Of a stretch of 64,000 nt of DNA, positions 63,625 through 64,000 are shown in pieces. The notes under the pieces are model-generated. The model saw only the letters and a list, made by a program, of their open reading frames with translations, made no database searches and was not told the DNA's origin. The stretch is taken from positions 186,001 through 250,000 of the forward strand of contig NZ_QQVY01000003.1 in NCBI RefSeq assembly GCF_003590715.1. The letters are read 5' to 3'. This stretch comes from Paracoccus sp. JM45. Its GTDB lineage: Bacteria > Pseudomonadota > Alphaproteobacteria > Rhodobacterales > Rhodobacteraceae. Each line of letters opens with the position of its first letter. The first letter of the stretch is position 1. The position numbers were made by a program, and so were the translations under genes.

Positions 63625-64000
63625 ATGGCAAAGTTCTCGAAGAAAAAAGTCGCCGCTCGCGCCGCCTTTGAAGGCAAGTTCAACTTGTCCGTCGAAGAAG
63701 CCGTGAAACTGGTTAAGGCTAGTGCTTCGGCCAAATTCGACGAAACCGTCGAAATCGCGCTGAACCTGGGCGTTGACCCGCGTCACGCAGACCAGATGGT
63801 CCGCGGCGTTGTCACGCTGCCCGCAGGCACCGGCAAGGACGTTCGCGTCGCTGTCTTCGCTCGTGGCCCCAAGGCTGACGAAGCAACCGCTGCTGGCGCA
63901 GAAGTTGTCGGCGCAGAAGACCTGATGGAAGCCATCCAGGCTGGTAAGATCGACTTCGACCGTTGCATTGCAACGCCGGACATGATGCCGCTGGTGGGTC
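63625..64000 (+). CDS. rplA: 50S ribosomal protein L1, 5' part (runs off the window)
   Basis: The first 125 codons of L1 are present. They read [19 protein letters not shown] at the start, with [20 protein letters not shown] and [18 protein letters not shown], all typical of L1. No stop appears before the window ends. L1 binds 23S rRNA at the exit site and usually represses its own rplK-rplA mRNA. Confidence 0.96.
   Translation, partial: MAKFSKKKVAARAAFEGKFNLSVEEAVKLVKASASAKFDETVEIALNLGVDPRHADQMVRGVVTLPAGTGKDVRVAVFARGPKADEATAAGAEVVGAEDLMEAIQAGKIDFDRCIATPDMMPLVG

Overview
The window reads as a contiguous piece of core chromosome from an alphaproteobacterium of the Rhodobacterales, most like Paracoccus or a close relative. 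Evidence: GC-rich codon use, the four-subunit sarcosine oxidase, an alphaproteobacterial Mic60 gene between hemD and hemY, small Rhodobacteraceae-type families (DUF1289, DUF4170, DUF6635-like), and a SoxS/SoxR pair of the Paracoccus type. Genes are tightly packed; many neighbours overlap by 1, 4 or 8 bases. No gene-free stretch exceeds about 230 bases. I see no insertion sequence, prophage, integrase, rRNA or CRISPR array.

Layout. 0.1-4.2 kb: an off-window terminator, an aldo/keto reductase and a J-domain co-chaperone (+), then DUF1289, ruvX and ccmI (-). 4.4-9.9 kb: heterotetrameric sarcosine oxidase, with soxB separated from soxDAG by a 67-residue membrane protein gene and a terminator-like hairpin. 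10-14.3 kb: iron superoxide dismutase, then yfgM-bamB-der. 14.3-17.3 kb (-): a membrane protein, serS and a SoxS/SoxR redox pair. 17.5-20 kb (+): meaB, ada, rpmB. 20.1-24.1 kb: copper handling (a small exported protein, a PCu(A)C chaperone, CopA) plus an SGNH esterase. 24.3-25.9 kb: an L,D-transpeptidase and mnmH. 25.9-31.5 kb (-): a five-gene nucleoside uptake and purine salvage operon. 31.6-33.7 kb (-): usp, nfu, tsaB, rimI. 33.8-39 kb: a sugar transferase (+) meeting a lipid A/envelope operon (-: DUF4170, waaA-like, lpxK, 27-codon ORF, xpaC, truA). 39-41.7 kb (-): tsaD, gpsA, yciI, EVE domain. 41.8-45.8 kb (+): hemD, mic60, hemY, tRNA-Thr. 45.9-48.8 kb (-): secG, pyrG and a stand-alone McrB-N-like (DUF3578) gene. 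48.8-53.5 kb (+): cobQ, ispH, GST, rnhA, TRIC channel, queF. 53.5-58.5 kb: a membrane protein (-), then ileS with an unusual leader and a YghZ-like reductase (+). 58.6-64 kb: a GT-A-like protein and tRNA-Tyr (-), then rlmB, a YHS protein, a CoA-binding protein, tRNA-Trp, secE, nusG, rplK and the start of rplA (+).

Most content is housekeeping: translation and tRNA modification (TsaB, TsaD, TruA, MnmH, QueF, RlmB, IleS, SerS), envelope biogenesis (BamB, LpxK, SecE, SecG) and one-carbon or nucleoside uptake metabolism. The points I judge least explained are: the lone McrB-N-like domain directly behind pyrG with no good canonical start codon; a possible leader peptide plus long hairpin before ileS; the interrupted sarcosine oxidase locus; a WaaA-like enzyme lacking the family's SVGE glutamate; a 27-codon membrane micro-ORF before xpaC; and a SoxS/SoxR pair with no sulfur-oxidation genes nearby.
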